Below are positions 15,900 to 24,437 of a stretch of 41,550 nucleotides of DNA, in pieces. Made by a program: the position numbers and the translations under genes. Source of the stretch: Haloparvum sedimenti. GTDB lineage: Archaea; Halobacteriota; Halobacteria; Halobacteriales; Haloferacaceae. Each line of letters starts with the position of its first letter. Position 1 is the stretch's first letter. Location of the stretch: the NCBI RefSeq assembly GCF_001462205.1, contig NZ_LKIR01000043.1:1-41550 (forward strand), written 5' to 3'. The notes beneath the pieces are model-generated. The model was given only the letters and a program-made list of their open reading frames with translations. It had not been told where the DNA came from and did not search any database.

Positions 15900-16775
15900 G
15901 TGTGTACGCTCGCGCTCGCATGGCGGGTCTTCGAGGGGACGCCGGTCGCCGCGGCCGCGAACCGCGACGAGGGGCTCGGTCGCCCCTCCGAACCGCCGTC
16001 GCTGTGGGGGGTCGACGAGGACGCCGGCGCGTCCGGTCCGGCCGACCCGAACGGCGCCGCGACCGACGCCGCCGCAACCGACGACGGTATCGCGACGTTC
16101 CTCGCACCGCGCGATGCGGAGGCCGGCGGGACGTGGGTCGGGCTCAACGAGTACGGCTGCTACGCCACCGTCACGAACCGGTGGCTGGACGAGGCGCCGC
16201 CCGCGGAGCGGTCGCGCGGGCTCCTCGTTCGCGACTGCCTGCGCGCCCCGACCGCGGAGGCGGCGGTCCGTCGCGTCGAGCGGGAAGTCCGCGAACGCTC
16301 CTACGACGGGTTCAACCTCGCGATCGCGGACGCCCGTGCGGCGTTCGTCGTCTCGTGGGACGGCCGGCTCTCCATCGAGCGGCTCGACCCCGGCGTCCAC
16401 GTGCTGACGAACGTCGGCGGACTGCTCAACGGCCGCGGCCGCTTCGCGGTCCCCGAGCGCCGCCGCGAGGCGGGCGACGAACAGATCGAACGCGTCGGCC
16501 GACTCGCCGACCGCCTCGGCGCCGAACCGGGCGACGGCGCGGACGCGTGGCTCGACCGCGCGGGCACGGCCATGGCCGACCACGAGGTGGGCGTCTGCGT
16601 CCACGGCGACGGCTACGGGACGCGGTCGAGCACGCTCGTCGGGACCGGATCGGCCCCGCGGTTCGCGTTCGCGGACGGGCCGCCCTGCGAGACGGAGTAC
16701 GTGGACGTTCCCCTGCCGGACGATTGGCCGCGGGCGGCGCCGGAGGGGGACGGTCACCCGGAAGGTCAGGTTTAA
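15900..16775 (+). CDS. NRDE family protein
   Basis: 291-aa protein of the NRDE (TANGO2-like) family. The conserved start MCTLALAWRVFEGTPVAAAANRDE carries the Cys2 that is a possible N-terminal nucleophile and the family-naming Asn-Arg-Asp-Glu. Later family landmarks are GGTWVGLNEYGCYATVTNR and HVLTNVG. The GTG at 15900 is chosen because it gives MC at the N-terminus; an ATG at 15873 would bury the Cys. A GGATTTTTG stretch about 30 nt upstream fits a leaderless start. The molecular role is unknown; eukaryotic members affect Golgi and mitochondrial metabolism. An Ala/Asp/Thr-rich insert at about 45-65 is unusual. Confidence 0.85.
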   Translation: MCTLALAWRVFEGTPVAAAANRDEGLGRPSEPPSLWGVDEDAGASGPADPNGAATDAAATDDGIATFLAPRDAEAGGTWVGLNEYGCYATVTNRWLDEAPPAERSRGLLVRDCLRAPTAEAAVRRVEREVRERSYDGFNLAIADARAAFVVSWDGRLSIERLDPGVHVLTNVGGLLNGRGRFAVPERRREAGDEQIERVGRLADRLGAEPGDGADAWLDRAGTAMADHEVGVCVHGDGYGTRSSTLVGTGSAPRFAFADGPPCETEYVDVPLPDDWPRAAPEGDGHPEGQV

Positions 16776-16800
16776 GCGAATCGCGGGCGCCAACACACAC

Positions 16801-17154
16801 ATGAGCGTGTCCGAACTGGAGGCCGACCTCTCGGAGGACGAGCAGGCGGGGCTCGAACTCATCCGCGAGACGGGCGGCATCCACCAGAGCGACTTCTGGA
16901 AGGAGCTGGACGTCTCCTCCCGGAAGGGGAGCCGCATCGCGGAAGCGCTGGAGGAGTCCGGCCTCATCAAGCGCGAGGATACCGTCTACGACGGTCACAA
17001 CACCTTCTACCTCGAACCGGCCGCCCGCGACCTGGACTTCTCGCTGCTGATGGCCGGCGACATGCTCTCGCCGTTCATCGGCGAGGAGGAGGTCGACGGC
17101 CAGTCGGACGCCTTCTCGCAGTGGCTGATGAACCTCGCCTACGAGGAGTACTGA
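16801..17154 (+). CDS. Small HTH protein, predicted transcription regulator
   Basis: 117-aa acidic protein. Residues 12-62 (EDEQAGLELIRETGGIHQSDFWKELDVSSRKGSRIAEALEESGLIKRE, read in pieces) form a winged helix-turn-helix, and YDGHNTFYLEP looks like the wing. A C-terminal helical tail of about 45 residues may mediate dimerisation. No ligand domain is present. A TATA-like GGTTTAAGCG at about 16769 lies roughly 30 nt before the ATG, overlapping the end of the NRDE gene. The target is unknown. Confidence 0.82.
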   Translation: MSVSELEADLSEDEQAGLELIRETGGIHQSDFWKELDVSSRKGSRIAEALEESGLIKREDTVYDGHNTFYLEPAARDLDFSLLMAGDMLSPFIGEEEVDGQSDAFSQWLMNLAYEEY

Positions 17155-17223
17155 GCCGCCGCGCCGCGAGCGAGGATTCGCGGCGTCGGACCGTTTTTCC
17201 GTTGGGGGTGCGACCGGACGCGC

Positions 17224-17574
17224 ATGTCGGGGATCGTCTTCTTCGCGACGCAGAACCACGACGCAGTCGTCGACTTCTACGTGGAGACAGTCGGCGCCGA
17301 CGTGTGGCTCGAACAGCCGGACTGTACCGTCCTCAAGCACGGCAACCTGCTCGTCGGGTTCTGCGCCCGCGACCGAACGGACGACGAGGGGATCGTGACG
17401 ATCCTCGCGGACGACCGCGCCGGCGTCGACGCCTATCACGAGCGCGTCGGCGCGGCCGCGACCGAGGACCCTCACGTCGAGAAGACGTACGACATCTACC
17501 GGTTCCTGGCGCGCGACCCGGACGGTCGCACGGTCGAGTTTCAGACCTTCCTGGACCCGGAACACTCCGTCTGA
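17224..17574 (+). CDS. VOC superfamily (glyoxalase/dioxygenase-like) protein
   Basis: 116-aa single-domain protein with the beta-alpha-beta-beta-beta repeat of the vicinal-oxygen-chelate fold: IVFFATQNHDAVVDFYVETVGADV at the start and YRFLARDPDGRTVEFQTFLDP at the end, where the last Glu is the usual metal ligand. Members include glyoxalase I, dioxygenases and resistance proteins; which applies here cannot be told. It follows the HTH gene by 69 nt on the same strand and may be its partner. Confidence 0.82.
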   Translation: MSGIVFFATQNHDAVVDFYVETVGADVWLEQPDCTVLKHGNLLVGFCARDRTDDEGIVTILADDRAGVDAYHERVGAAATEDPHVEKTYDIYRFLARDPDGRTVEFQTFLDPEHSV

Positions 17575-17655
17575 CCGGAGGTCCCCGGAGCCAGCGCGGG
17601 ACCGCCAACGAGGTGGCGCACCCGGCCGCGGGCACGTCGCTCGGCCCCGGTCGGG

Positions 17656-19296
17656 TCAGTCCCCGCCGCCGGCGTCCCCGGACGGCCACTCGAACCCGTC
17701 CCGGTCGGCGTCGGTCGGCTCGTCGGTCGGCCCGTCGGTCTCGGCCTCCGAGTCCGTCTCGCCGTCGACCGATCGTCCGGCCGCGGACCGGTCCCGTTCG
17801 CGGCGCTCGGCCAGCGCGCGACGGAGCCGGTCGGTCAGCCCCTCGCGGAGCGCGTCGGCCTCGTCCGCGGCCACGTCGGGCGCCACCGCGTCGCCGCCGG
17901 TGAACGAGCCGGTCCCGGCCGTGTCCGCGACGACGGTGGCGACCCCCCAGCGTCGCTGGAACAGGGTCCGGCTGTCGATGACGGTCTGGAGCCGGTAGTA
18001 GGGGACCACTCGCGTCTGCCGGCGCCAGAACCCGGACCGCGTCAGCAGGTGGTCCTCACCGAGCCAGTAGCCGCGGTGGACCCACTTGTAGTGGGCGGCG
18101 ACCGGAACGAGCGCGAGGAGCGCGAGCGGCGCGCCCCACGGCGCCGCGAGGTCGAGCGCCCGGTCGATGCCGTAGGCGATCCCCGTGAGAGCGAGGACGA
18201 CCGTCGCGTACCGAACGGCGTACCGCACCCGGATCCGGCCCGGCGGTCGCGTGAAGTCGGGCTCGCCGAACGCCTCGACCTCGCGTGCGAGCTCGTACAC
18301 GCGGCCGGTCTTCGCGAGCGGGACCGCCGCCTGGCTCCCGTAGTCGCCTCCCTGTCCCGGCGCGTAGCCGGCCGTCTCGATGGTGAGCGTTGCGTACCCG
18401 AACAGTCGCTTGAGGGGGTTGTCGGTCACGGCGATGCTCTGGACCTTCTCGGTCGGGATCGACCCGGAGTAGCGCCGGAACAGCCCGCGCTCGTAGCGCA
18501 GCTCGTCGCCCGACCGCGTCAGCCGGAAGCCGTAGTAGTTCGTCACGGCGATCGCGGCGCCGAGGAGCCACGAGGCGAAAAGCAGCGCGCCCGCGAGGAA
18601 CAGCCCGGTGACGGACAGAAGCACCGCGGACGTACTCGTGAAGATCCCGGACAGAACCGGCACCGACCCGGAGGCCAGAAACGCCACCAGCCCGAGCAGC
18701 CGGGGGTCGAACGAGAGCGCGCCCACGAGCGCAAGCTCCGACGGCGAGATGGCGAACAGCTCCGTCTCCGCGGGCGCACCGGACGCGGCGTCCGCCGCCT
18801 CCGCTCCCATCTCCGCGTCCGCCCCCGCGGCAGCCCTCGATCCCGCGGCCGGCTCGCCGGCCGCAGCACCTGCCTTCCGTCGCTGGATCTCCGTCCGCAG
18901 GCGCTCCGCCTCCGCGGGCGTGACGTAGCGGATCGACCCCTCGGTCGAGGAGCCGCCCGCCGTCTCGAGATCCACCGCCGCCAGCCCGAGCAGCCGCTGG
19001 ACGACGCCTCGGCTGATGTCGACGTTCTGGATCCGGCGGTAGGGGATCTCGCGGTCCCGTCGCGAGACGACGCCGGAGACCACGTCGAACGTGTCCTCGG
19101 TCAGTTCGTACTCGAACCGGCGGTAGTAGGCGATCTCGTACGCCAGCGCGAGGAGGACGGCCGCGACCGCCAGGAGCGGGGCGTAGTCGCTGAGCACCGT
19201 CCCCCCGCCTCCGGCGGAGATGAAAAACGCCGCAACGACCGCGCTCCCGGCCTTCTGGGCCGCGCGGTACGGGACCGACAGCGGCGCCAGCTTCAC
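17656..19296 (-). CDS. Membrane protein with bacterial PH-like domains (YdbT type)
   Basis: 546-aa membrane protein. Two or three bPH_2-type domains alternate with paired membrane helices: the motif RFEYELTEDTFDVVSGVVSRRDREIPYRRIQNVDIS recurs as FRLTRSGDELRYERGLFRRYSGSIPTEKVQSIAV and again as HLLTRSGFWRRQTRVVPYYRLQTVID. These are the conserved strand-turn-IPxxxIQ elements of the family. A long Ala/Gly/Glu-rich linker lies at about 135-180 and a hydrophilic tail rich in Asp/Glu/Thr ends the protein. The start is GTG at 19296, overlapping the stop of the upstream PH gene as GTGA, so the two are translationally coupled and probably form one complex. Bacillus homologues affect bacteriocin resistance; the role in archaea is unknown. 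Confidence 0.87.
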   Translation of the reverse strand: MKLAPLSVPYRAAQKAGSAVVAAFFISAGGGGTVLSDYAPLLAVAAVLLALAYEIAYYRRFEYELTEDTFDVVSGVVSRRDREIPYRRIQNVDISRGVVQRLLGLAAVDLETAGGSSTEGSIRYVTPAEAERLRTEIQRRKAGAAAGEPAAGSRAAAGADAEMGAEAADAASGAPAETELFAISPSELALVGALSFDPRLLGLVAFLASGSVPVLSGIFTSTSAVLLSVTGLFLAGALLFASWLLGAAIAVTNYYGFRLTRSGDELRYERGLFRRYSGSIPTEKVQSIAVTDNPLKRLFGYATLTIETAGYAPGQGGDYGSQAAVPLAKTGRVYELAREVEAFGEPDFTRPPGRIRVRYAVRYATVVLALTGIAYGIDRALDLAAPWGAPLALLALVPVAAHYKWVHRGYWLGEDHLLTRSGFWRRQTRVVPYYRLQTVIDSRTLFQRRWGVATVVADTAGTGSFTGGDAVAPDVAADEADALREGLTDRLRRALAERRERDRSAAGRSVDGETDSEAETDGPTDEPTDADRDGFEWPSGDAGGGD

Positions 19297-19934
19297 ACCC
19301 CGTCCTCCCCCTCGGCACCGATCGCGAGCCGCTTCAGGTCCTCACGGAGGTCGTCGGCGCCGTCAGGGGGCAGGCCGGGGATCCGCACGTCGGCGCCGCG
19401 CGAACCGGCGCTGTAGACGACGCAGGAGGCGAGCCCGACGACGCGCTCGAGCGGACCGCGCCGCGAGTCGACGTGCTGGATCCGGACGAACGGCACGACC
19501 GTCCGCACGCGCGTGAAGACGCCCCGCTCGAGGTAGATGGCGTCCTCTCGGAGCTCGAACCGCCAGTACCGATACCGCAGCAGGGCGTGTCCGCCCACGA
19601 TCAGAAAGACGACGCCGGCGACGAGCGCGGGCGCCCATCCGGGAACCGAGACCGGAAGCGGGAGCGCTCGGTCGACGCCGAAGACGATGCCGCCGGCGAC
19701 GGCGGCCAGCACCGCGGCCCGGAGGAGCCACACGATCCGGATCCGGGGGTGGAGCCGCCGCATCGTTCCGGTCGGAGTCGTCGTCTCGGCGCCGATCCGC
19801 GGCTCCGTCGGCTCTCCCGGGCCTCCCGCCCCACCACCGGAGGCGACGCCTGCGCTCGCGCCCGCGTCGGCCTCGGGAGCGTCCTCCTCGCCCGCGTCCT
19901 CGTCGGCCGCGTCCGGCCGGGTCCCGGAGTCCAT
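19293..19934 (-). CDS. Membrane protein with a bacterial PH-like domain (YdbS type)
   Basis: 213-aa partner of the downstream YdbT-like protein. An acidic low-complexity N-terminus (residues 1-50) precedes two membrane helices (IVWLLRAAVLAAVAGGIVFG and PGWAPALVAGVVFLIVGGHA). One PH-like domain follows: RYWRFELREDAIYLERGVFTRVRTVVPFVRIQHVDS. The ATG at 19934 is preferred because ACTTATGTCC lies 29 nt upstream, the spacing for a leaderless message; longer frames reach 20111. The TGA overlaps the GTG of the next gene. Confidence 0.85.
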   Translation of the reverse strand: MDSGTRPDAADEDAGEEDAPEADAGASAGVASGGGAGGPGEPTEPRIGAETTTPTGTMRRLHPRIRIVWLLRAAVLAAVAGGIVFGVDRALPLPVSVPGWAPALVAGVVFLIVGGHALLRYRYWRFELREDAIYLERGVFTRVRTVVPFVRIQHVDSRRGPLERVVGLASCVVYSAGSRGADVRIPGLPPDGADDLREDLKRLAIGAEGEDGV

Positions 19935-20155
19935 GTCTCGCGCTTGTGGCCCGCGGGACATAAGTGTCGTCGGACGCCCCCGTCGCGGACGCGTCGGTCG
20001 GTCGCGGACGTGCCGCCCTGTCGCGGACGGACTGGCGGACCGGCGGACCGGCGAGCCGTGAACCGACTGCGCGCGGTCGTTCACGATCGTGTGTGGCAGT
20101 GTCAATGGCAATTTCTGCCGAAAGGGACAATTAGGGGGACCACGCAGGGGCGGGT
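19935..20155. promoter_or_regulatory. Divergent promoter region of the PH pair and glutamate dehydrogenase
   Basis: Holds the minus-strand ACTTATGTCC near 19963 for the PH operon, a perfect 10-bp palindrome CACGATCGTG at 20082-20091, and GACAATTAGG at about 20126-20135, the likely TATA region for glutamate dehydrogenase 20-30 nt before its ATG. The palindrome sits upstream of that TATA, where an activator or repressor could bind; no regulator is named. Confidence 0.45.
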
Positions 20156-21445
20156 ATGGCGGACGACGACCCCTTCGAGAACATGCTCGCGCAGATGGAC
20201 CGCGCAGAGGAGTTCGCCGACGTGACCCACGGCGTCTTCGAGCGGCTCAAACACCCGGAGCGGACGCTGAAGGTGACGCTCCCGGTCGAACTCGACAGCG
20301 GCGACGTGGAGGTGTTCAAAGGGTACCGCTGCCAGTTCGACAGCGCGCGCGGGCCGTTCAAGGGCGGCGTCCGCTACCACCCGAGCGTCACCCAGGAGGA
20401 GGTCGAGGCGCTCGCGGGGTGGATGACCTGGAAGACGGCGCTCGTCGACCTGCCGTTCGGTGGCGCGAAGGGCGGCGTCATCTGCGAGCCGAAGGACCTC
20501 ACCGACAACGATCTGGAGAACCTCACGCGACGCTACACCGAGGGGATCCGCCGTCTCATCGGACCGGAGACGGACGTGCCGGCCCCGGACATGAACACGA
20601 ACCCGCAGACGATGGCGTGGATGATGGACACCTACTCCATGTACGAGGGGTACTCGGTCCCGAAGGTCGTCACCGGAAAGCCCCTCGAACTCGGTGGCAC
20701 GCCGGGGAGAATCGCCGCGACCGGCCGCGGCGTCTCCATCGTCACCGAGCGGCTCTTCGATTACCTCGAGAACGACCTCTCGGAGGCGAGCGTCGCGATC
20801 CAGGGCTTCGGGAACGTCGGCTCCCACGCTGCCCGCATGCTCGACGACGCGGGCGCGCGAGTCGTCGCCACCTCCGACGTGAGCGGCGCCGTCTACGACC
20901 CCGACGGTCTCGACGTGTCCACGCTGGGCGCACACGTCGACGCGGGCGGACTGATCGAGGAGTACACCCGAGGCGACCTCCGCGTCGAGGACCGCACCCG
21001 GTGGGACGAGGGGCAGGCCATCTCGAACGAGGAGCTCCTGACCCTCGACGTCGACGTGCTCATCCCCGCGGCCGTCGAGGGCGTGATCACGAACGACAAC
21101 GCGGACGATATCCGTGCGAACGCCATCGTCGAGGCCGCCAACGGACCGACCACGGTCGCCGCCGACGAGATCCTCTCCGAGCGCGACGTCCAGATCGTGC
21201 CGGACATCCTCGCGAACGCCGGCGGCGTCATCGTCTCCTACCTCGAGTGGGTCCAGAACTCCCAGGAGTTCTCGTGGCCGCTGGAGACCGTCAACGCCGA
21301 ACTGGAGCGCCGCATCGGCTCCGCGTTCGACGAGACGATCGAGCGCTACGACGAGGGGGCGATCCCCGACCTCCGAACCGCCGCGTACACCCTCGCGCTC
21401 GAGCGCACCGCACGCGCCCACGAGTACCGCGGGCTGTTCCCCTGA
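20156..21445 (+). CDS. gdhB: Glutamate dehydrogenase (Glu/Leu/Phe/Val dehydrogenase family)
   Basis: 429-aa cytosolic enzyme that interconverts glutamate and 2-oxoglutarate plus ammonia. The N-terminal domain shows KGYRCQFDSARGPFKGGVRYHP and KTALVDLPFGGAKGGV with the catalytic and substrate lysines, and PAPDMNTNPQTMAWMMD with the catalytic Asp. The Rossmann domain begins near 205, with IQGFGNVGSHAA around residue 217. The length fits the hexameric archaeal enzymes. Haloarchaea carry several paralogues; which coenzyme this one uses is not clear from the motifs, and the symbol follows common haloarchaeal usage. The ATG at 20156 gives the expected MADDDPFENML start. Confidence 0.93.
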   Translation: MADDDPFENMLAQMDRAEEFADVTHGVFERLKHPERTLKVTLPVELDSGDVEVFKGYRCQFDSARGPFKGGVRYHPSVTQEEVEALAGWMTWKTALVDLPFGGAKGGVICEPKDLTDNDLENLTRRYTEGIRRLIGPETDVPAPDMNTNPQTMAWMMDTYSMYEGYSVPKVVTGKPLELGGTPGRIAATGRGVSIVTERLFDYLENDLSEASVAIQGFGNVGSHAARMLDDAGARVVATSDVSGAVYDPDGLDVSTLGAHVDAGGLIEEYTRGDLRVEDRTRWDEGQAISNEELLTLDVDVLIPAAVEGVITNDNADDIRANAIVEAANGPTTVAADEILSERDVQIVPDILANAGGVIVSYLEWVQNSQEFSWPLETVNAELERRIGSAFDETIERYDEGAIPDLRTAAYTLALERTARAHEYRGLFP

Positions 21446-21534
21446 CTCTCCGAGGGACTGTCCTCGGACCGGGACGCTCGGCCAGTGTTTCGTCCTCGCG
21501 GTAGCTTTATCCTCGGCGATGCGGATGTCGAACT

Positions 21535-22521
21535 ATGGGGTCACGTAGCGCCAGATCCGCCGACGACGGGGCGGGCGCCGAGGACGCGCCGGGCGAGGCC
21601 GGGGGAGACTCCGGAGGGGACCGCCTCGACGTGCCGCGGGCCGACAGCCTCGCCCGGGCGGACGGCGCCGCGGCGACCGTCCCCATCGACGACCGCGGCG
21701 TGGTGTTTTCGAACTCCGGAGAGCCGCTCTCGGGCCCGCCGATCACGGTGCTCCACGTCGACGACGACGACGCGTTTCTGGACCTCACGAGGGAATTTCT
21801 CGGTCGACACGAGCGGATCCGCGTGGAGACGGCGACCGACACGGACGACGCGCTCGACCGCCTCGACGGCACCGACTGCGTCGTCTCCGACTTCGACATG
21901 CCCGGCCGCGACGGGCTGGCATTTCTGGACGCGGTCCGCTCCCGGCGTCCCGAGATGCCCTTCATCCTGTTCACCGGAAAGGGTAGCGAGGATATCGCCA
22001 GCGAGGCGATCTCCGCGGGCGTGACGGACTACCTGCGGAAGGGGCCCGGAACCGAGCGCTATGAAGTGCTGGCGAACCGGATCACGAACGCCGTCGAGCA
22101 GTTGCGGGCGCGAGAGGCGGTCATGGAGAACAGGCGACGGCTCTCGCGGCTGGTTTCGAACCTCCCCGGCGTCGCCTACCGGTGTGAGCCCGTGGAGCCG
22201 TGGCCGATGGTCTTCCTCGGCGGGGAGGTGGAGGCGGTGTTCGGCCACCATCCGGAGGCGCTCGTCGACGGTGACGTGAACCTCGGCGACCTGATCCTCG
22301 ACGGCGACGGTGCGCTCGTCGACGGGACGGTCACCACCGCGCTCGAACGCGACGAGGCCTTCGAGCTTACCTATCGGCTCCGGCGCGGGGACGGCGAGGT
22401 CGTCCGCGTCTACGAGCACGGGCAACCGGTGTACGAGAACGGCTCGGTCGTCGCGCTGGAGGGATTCATCATGGACGTGGGGCGCCACGGTCCCGCGGTC
22501 GCCGAGCGCGACGGGGAGTGA
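21535..22521 (+). CDS. Response regulator with receiver and PAS domains
   Basis: 328-aa signalling protein. A disordered acidic N-terminus (1-68) precedes a receiver domain at about 70-190: ITVLHVDDDDAFLDL, the phospho-acceptor Asp in CVVSDFDMPGRDGL, the Thr in FILFTGKGSE and the Lys in DYLRKGPG. A PAS domain follows (about 205-320: RRRLSRLVSNLPGVAYRCEP, FLGGEVEAVFGHHP, VRVYEHGQPVYENG). No HisKA or ATPase domain is present, so it may relay or scaffold, or depend on another kinase. No partner kinase lies nearby. A TATA-like GCTTTATCC lies about 30 nt before the ATG. Confidence 0.88.
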   Translation: MGSRSARSADDGAGAEDAPGEAGGDSGGDRLDVPRADSLARADGAAATVPIDDRGVVFSNSGEPLSGPPITVLHVDDDDAFLDLTREFLGRHERIRVETATDTDDALDRLDGTDCVVSDFDMPGRDGLAFLDAVRSRRPEMPFILFTGKGSEDIASEAISAGVTDYLRKGPGTERYEVLANRITNAVEQLRAREAVMENRRRLSRLVSNLPGVAYRCEPVEPWPMVFLGGEVEAVFGHHPEALVDGDVNLGDLILDGDGALVDGTVTTALERDEAFELTYRLRRGDGEVVRVYEHGQPVYENGSVVALEGFIMDVGRHGPAVAERDGE

Positions 22522-22531
22522 CCCGCGGGAC

Positions 22532-23248
22532 TCAGAACTCGACCCGCCGGATCCGTTCGGCGGTCACGTCGACCGCGGGGCTGTAGTGCGCGATCGGGGC
22601 ACCGCCGGGCGCGTCGAAGCCGTTGGCCTCGAAGAGGGTGTTGGTCCGAACCGTCGCGTCGGCCTCGTGGAGCGGCCACGGCCCGTGGTCGATCTCGCCG
22701 CAGTAGAGGCGCCGCCCCTCGGCGTAGAAGCGGTAGTTCTCCACGAGGAACGCCGCCAGCGACCCGGGTTCCGCCTCGAACGCCTCGCCCGCCGGGCCGT
22801 ACTCGAGGTCGACGTGGGCCGGGTCGGCGCCGCGGTGCGTGCGGTGGCTCGTGAACGTCACGCGGCGGTCGGTCGCGACCGGCCTCGCGCGGTCGCCCTC
22901 CGCGGTCACCGTCATCTCCGCACGGTAGTACGGCAGCGCGAACAGCCGGCGCGCGACGTGGACGCCGATCGGGTCGGCCGCATCGAGGTTGAAGAAGTAG
23001 ACGCCGCGGCCGCGCGGCCCGTCGACGTAGGTTCGGAGGTTCACCTCCGGGAACGAGAGCCCGAAGGGGATCCCTCGGGGGCTGATGTCGGCCATCACGA
23101 ACGGGACGACGCCGAGGTAGGCGTCGCCGCCGTGCGTCGCGACCGAGAGCCCCTCCGGGAGCCGGGCCGCGACCGTCTCCGGACTGACGGGCCAGTGGAG
23201 AAACAGCGCGTCGCGCCACTCCATCTCGAGCAGGTGGCGGCCGAGCAT
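22532..23248 (-). CDS. YqjF-like (DUF2071) protein
   Basis: 238-aa soluble protein. Family landmarks are WRDALFLHWPVSPETVAARLPEG near the start, FVMADISPRGIPFG, FPEVNLRTYVDGPRGRGVYFFNLDA and the C-terminal half with acetoacetate-decarboxylase-like strands. Function is unknown; a possible small-molecule enzyme. The ATG at 23248 is chosen because the longer frame to 23437 has no family sequence. It converges on the response regulator (10 nt between) and diverges from the lipoprotein gene. Confidence 0.85.
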   Translation of the reverse strand: MLGRHLLEMEWRDALFLHWPVSPETVAARLPEGLSVATHGGDAYLGVVPFVMADISPRGIPFGLSFPEVNLRTYVDGPRGRGVYFFNLDAADPIGVHVARRLFALPYYRAEMTVTAEGDRARPVATDRRVTFTSHRTHRGADPAHVDLEYGPAGEAFEAEPGSLAAFLVENYRFYAEGRRLYCGEIDHGPWPLHEADATVRTNTLFEANGFDAPGGAPIAHYSPAVDVTAERIRRVEF

Positions 23249-23435
23249 GGCCGACAGTAGGTCCTCTTCGGGCAAAGGTCCGGTGGGGGGAACCGACGGT
23301 CGGAGAGGGCGACCTGATCCGGCGCGGGCGACGGTCGACGCCGGCGAGACGGACGACCTGGTCCGGCGCCGCGAGACACAAACGCTCGTTTGTGCTTTGC
23401 GACGCTTTACCACGACGGGGCGCGTCCCCGTATCC

Positions 23436-24326
23436 ATGAGCCGACAACGTGCGGTGGTCGCGGTGGCGGTGGCGCTGCTGCTCGTGACCGCGGGCTGTGC
23501 CGGGGCCGGGAACGACGCTGCCCCCTCGGGCGGCGACGCCGGCGCGGAGATGGACGCTGGCGGAGACGCACCCCAGGAGGCAGGGAGCGACGGCGCACGG
23601 TCAGCGGAGGACGGGTCCGCGTACGCCGTCGCCGACAGGCAGTTGATCCGGACCGGCGAGGCAACGATACGCGTCGAGCACTTCGGCGACGCGAGCGACG
23701 AGGTCCGGTCGATCGCGGGGTCGTACGACGGCTACGTCAGCGACACTGAGCAGCGCTCGCGCGAGGTCGGGAACGAGACGTGGACCCGCGGCACGGTGCG
23801 GTTCCGCGTCCCCGCCGAGTCGTTCGACGACGCGTTCGCGGACGCCACCGCGGTCGGCGAGGTGGAGGACTCCTCGACGAACACCGAGGACGTGACCGAC
23901 CAGCTGGTCGACGTCGAGGCTCGGTTGACGAACCTGCGCGCCGAGCGCGACCGGCTCCGCGAGCTGTACGAGGAGGCCAACGAGACAGAGGACGTGCTCG
24001 CGGTGCAGTCGGAGCTCTCCGCGACACAGGAGGAGATCGAGCGCCTCGAGGCCCAGCAGCGTCAGCTGGAGGACCGTGTCGCGTACGCCACCATCACGGT
24101 CCACATCGTCGAGGAGCGCCCGGAGGGCGACTCGACCGAGCCGCAGGCGTGGTACGACACCGGCGTCGTCGCCGCGTTCCTCGCCTCCGTGGACGGCGTC
24201 GGAACCGCGTTGCGGGCGATCGCCGTCGGAGCCGCCTACGTCGCCCCGTACCTGCTCGCGTTCGGGACGCCCGTCGTCGTCGGCGTGGTCGCCGTCGCGA
24301 AGTTGGTCCAGCGACGCGGGGAGTGA
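23436..24326 (+). CDS. DUF4349-like membrane-anchored lipoprotein with a coiled coil
   Basis: 296-aa surface protein. A signal peptide with lipobox (VALLLVTAGCAGAG) is at residues 5-25, so the mature protein starts with a lipid-modified Cys. Residues 26-70 are low-complexity Gly/Asp/Ala. The conserved core (RQLIRTGEATIRVEHFGDA, GGYVSDTEQ-like SYDGYVSDTEQ, TVRFRVPAESFDDA, DQLVDVEARLTNL) matches the DUF4349 type. A coiled coil follows (about 155-205, LRAERDRLRELYEEANETED, RLEAQQRQLEDR). A C-terminal hydrophobic segment (AYVAPYLLAFGTPVVVGVV) anchors the other end. In bacteria such proteins are linked to envelope integrity; here the role is unknown. Confidence 0.85.
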   Translation: MSRQRAVVAVAVALLLVTAGCAGAGNDAAPSGGDAGAEMDAGGDAPQEAGSDGARSAEDGSAYAVADRQLIRTGEATIRVEHFGDASDEVRSIAGSYDGYVSDTEQRSREVGNETWTRGTVRFRVPAESFDDAFADATAVGEVEDSSTNTEDVTDQLVDVEARLTNLRAERDRLRELYEEANETEDVLAVQSELSATQEEIERLEAQQRQLEDRVAYATITVHIVEERPEGDSTEPQAWYDTGVVAAFLASVDGVGTALRAIAVGAAYVAPYLLAFGTPVVVGVVAVAKLVQRRGE

Positions 24327-24437
24327 CGGTCATGGGACGACTCCGCGTTCCGAGAAAAATTTCTATCGGCCGATCGGACGGCGGTTTTCTGTCGGCCGTG
24401 CCGGTAGCGTCCCTTCCGGATCGCTACTGCGCGATCG

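Noticed and set aside
20082-20091. CACGATCGTG palindrome as a named operator of glutamate dehydrogenase
   Set aside because: A 10-bp palindrome with a GATC centre is expected by chance in 41 kb of this composition; kept only as a note in the promoter entry.
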